DNA of 54,627 nt. Origin: Desulfobulbaceae bacterium (lineage in GTDB: Bacteria; Desulfobacterota; Desulfobulbia; Desulfobulbales; Desulfocapsaceae). Shown here one piece after another: positions 54,518 to 54,627 of the stretch (positions within the stretch are counted from its first letter, which is position 1; every line of letters begins with the position of its first letter). Under the pieces are notes generated by a model. It had not been told where the DNA came from, did not search any database, and saw only the letters and a list, made by a program, of their open reading frames with translations. The DNA is taken from assembly GCA_003249645.1 (NCBI GenBank), contig QKIH01000010.1, positions 1-54,627 of the forward strand. Direction: 5' to 3'. The position numbers were made by a program, and so were the translations under genes.

Positions 54518-54627
54518 GGGTGCTCACTATATGACACCCAAGCCATGGCATAATCCTCCTAAAAACCAAAGGAGAAAGATTATGCCTAAAAACAAAATTC
54601 AATTTCAAAAGGGTCTAAGCTTGCCTG
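54518..54627 (+). mobile_element. Left end of an IS1595-family-like insertion sequence (partial)
   Basis: The stretch begins with GGGTGCTCACTATATGACACCC, whose ends GGGTG (54518-54522) and CACCC (54535-54539) are inverted and may mark the outer terminal repeat. It leads into a transposase start at 54582. The outer boundary and any target duplication cannot be fixed because the right end lies outside the window. Confidence 0.55.
54582..54627 (+). CDS. IS1595-family transposase, N-terminal fragment (runs off the window)
   Basis: The reading frame MPKNKIQFQKGLSLP matches the typical opening of IS1595-family transposases, which continue with a zinc-ribbon and a DDE/N catalytic domain beyond the window. 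AAAGGAG lies seven bases before the ATG. An upstream CTCCT (54556-54560) can pair with the AGGAG (54570-54574), which could mask the ribosome binding site. Only 15 codons are visible. Confidence 0.65.
   Translation, partial: MPKNKIQFQKGLSLP

Overview
The window looks like chromosomal DNA of a Gram-negative sulfate- or sulfur-metabolising bacterium of the Desulfobacterota, most likely near the Desulfobulbales. That placement is an inference from gene content and order: xerC-hslV-hslU, rho-rpmE-prfA-prmC-murA, ispE-tRNA-Gln-prs-rplY-pth-carD, a DUF1844 gene, a tandem feoA/feoB locus, and both glutamyl- and glutaminyl-tRNA synthetase. No rRNA, CRISPR array or prophage was seen.

Layout. 1-8.6 kb: xerC-hslV-hslU on the minus strand diverge from xseB-ispA-dxs (isoprenoid supply) on the plus strand, followed by a sugar epimerase and a class II aldolase-family gene. 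8.7-13.1 kb: tatC, interrupted by a frameshift at a nine-base homopolymer, then a GIY-YIG protein and an NtrC-type regulator with its PAS sensor kinase. 13.1-26.0 kb: a long minus-strand run of housekeeping genes (murA, prmC, prfA, rpmE, rho, coaE, rluD-like, carD, pth, rplY, prs, tRNA-Gln, ispE, DUF1844, serA). 26.4-32.9 kb on the plus strand: gltX, glnS, then ferrous-iron transport (two feoA-like genes, a small Cys-rich membrane protein, feoB). 32.9-43.7 kb on the minus strand: a CBS protein; a tight run of a DUF4177 gene, an M20 amidohydrolase, a YbdK-type carboxylate-amine ligase and a gamma-glutamyltranspeptidase homologue; a large MORN-repeat protein; and argJ, sixA, a four-cysteine mini-protein, a gate-domain membrane protein and avtA. 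43.9-46.7 kb on the plus strand: cardiolipin synthase and polyphosphate kinase 2. 46.8-47.5 kb: a SpoIIAA-like gene and tRNA-Asp/tRNA-Val.

From 47.7 kb to the end the character changes. Small single genes of accessory families all lie on the minus strand (pentapeptide, DsrE, Nudix, GFA, two GNATs, methyltransferase, DUF3024 remnant, VF530, AhpD-like). They are separated by roughly 50-270 bp of non-coding, often AT-rich DNA, and the window ends in the left part of what looks like an IS1595-family insertion sequence. The gene families, the uniform orientation and a loosely repeated seven-base motif ahead of many genes resemble an integron cassette array, but no integrase lies in the window and no clean attC site could be folded by eye.

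Most interesting single observations: the tatC frameshift; the ispE stop codon lying inside the tRNA-Gln D-loop region; a 13-bp terminator ending just before pth; a 12-bp perfect inverted repeat ahead of gltX; an eroded DUF3024 gene with an in-frame amber codon; and the translationally coupled YbdK/GGT and sixA/mini-protein/gate/avtA modules.
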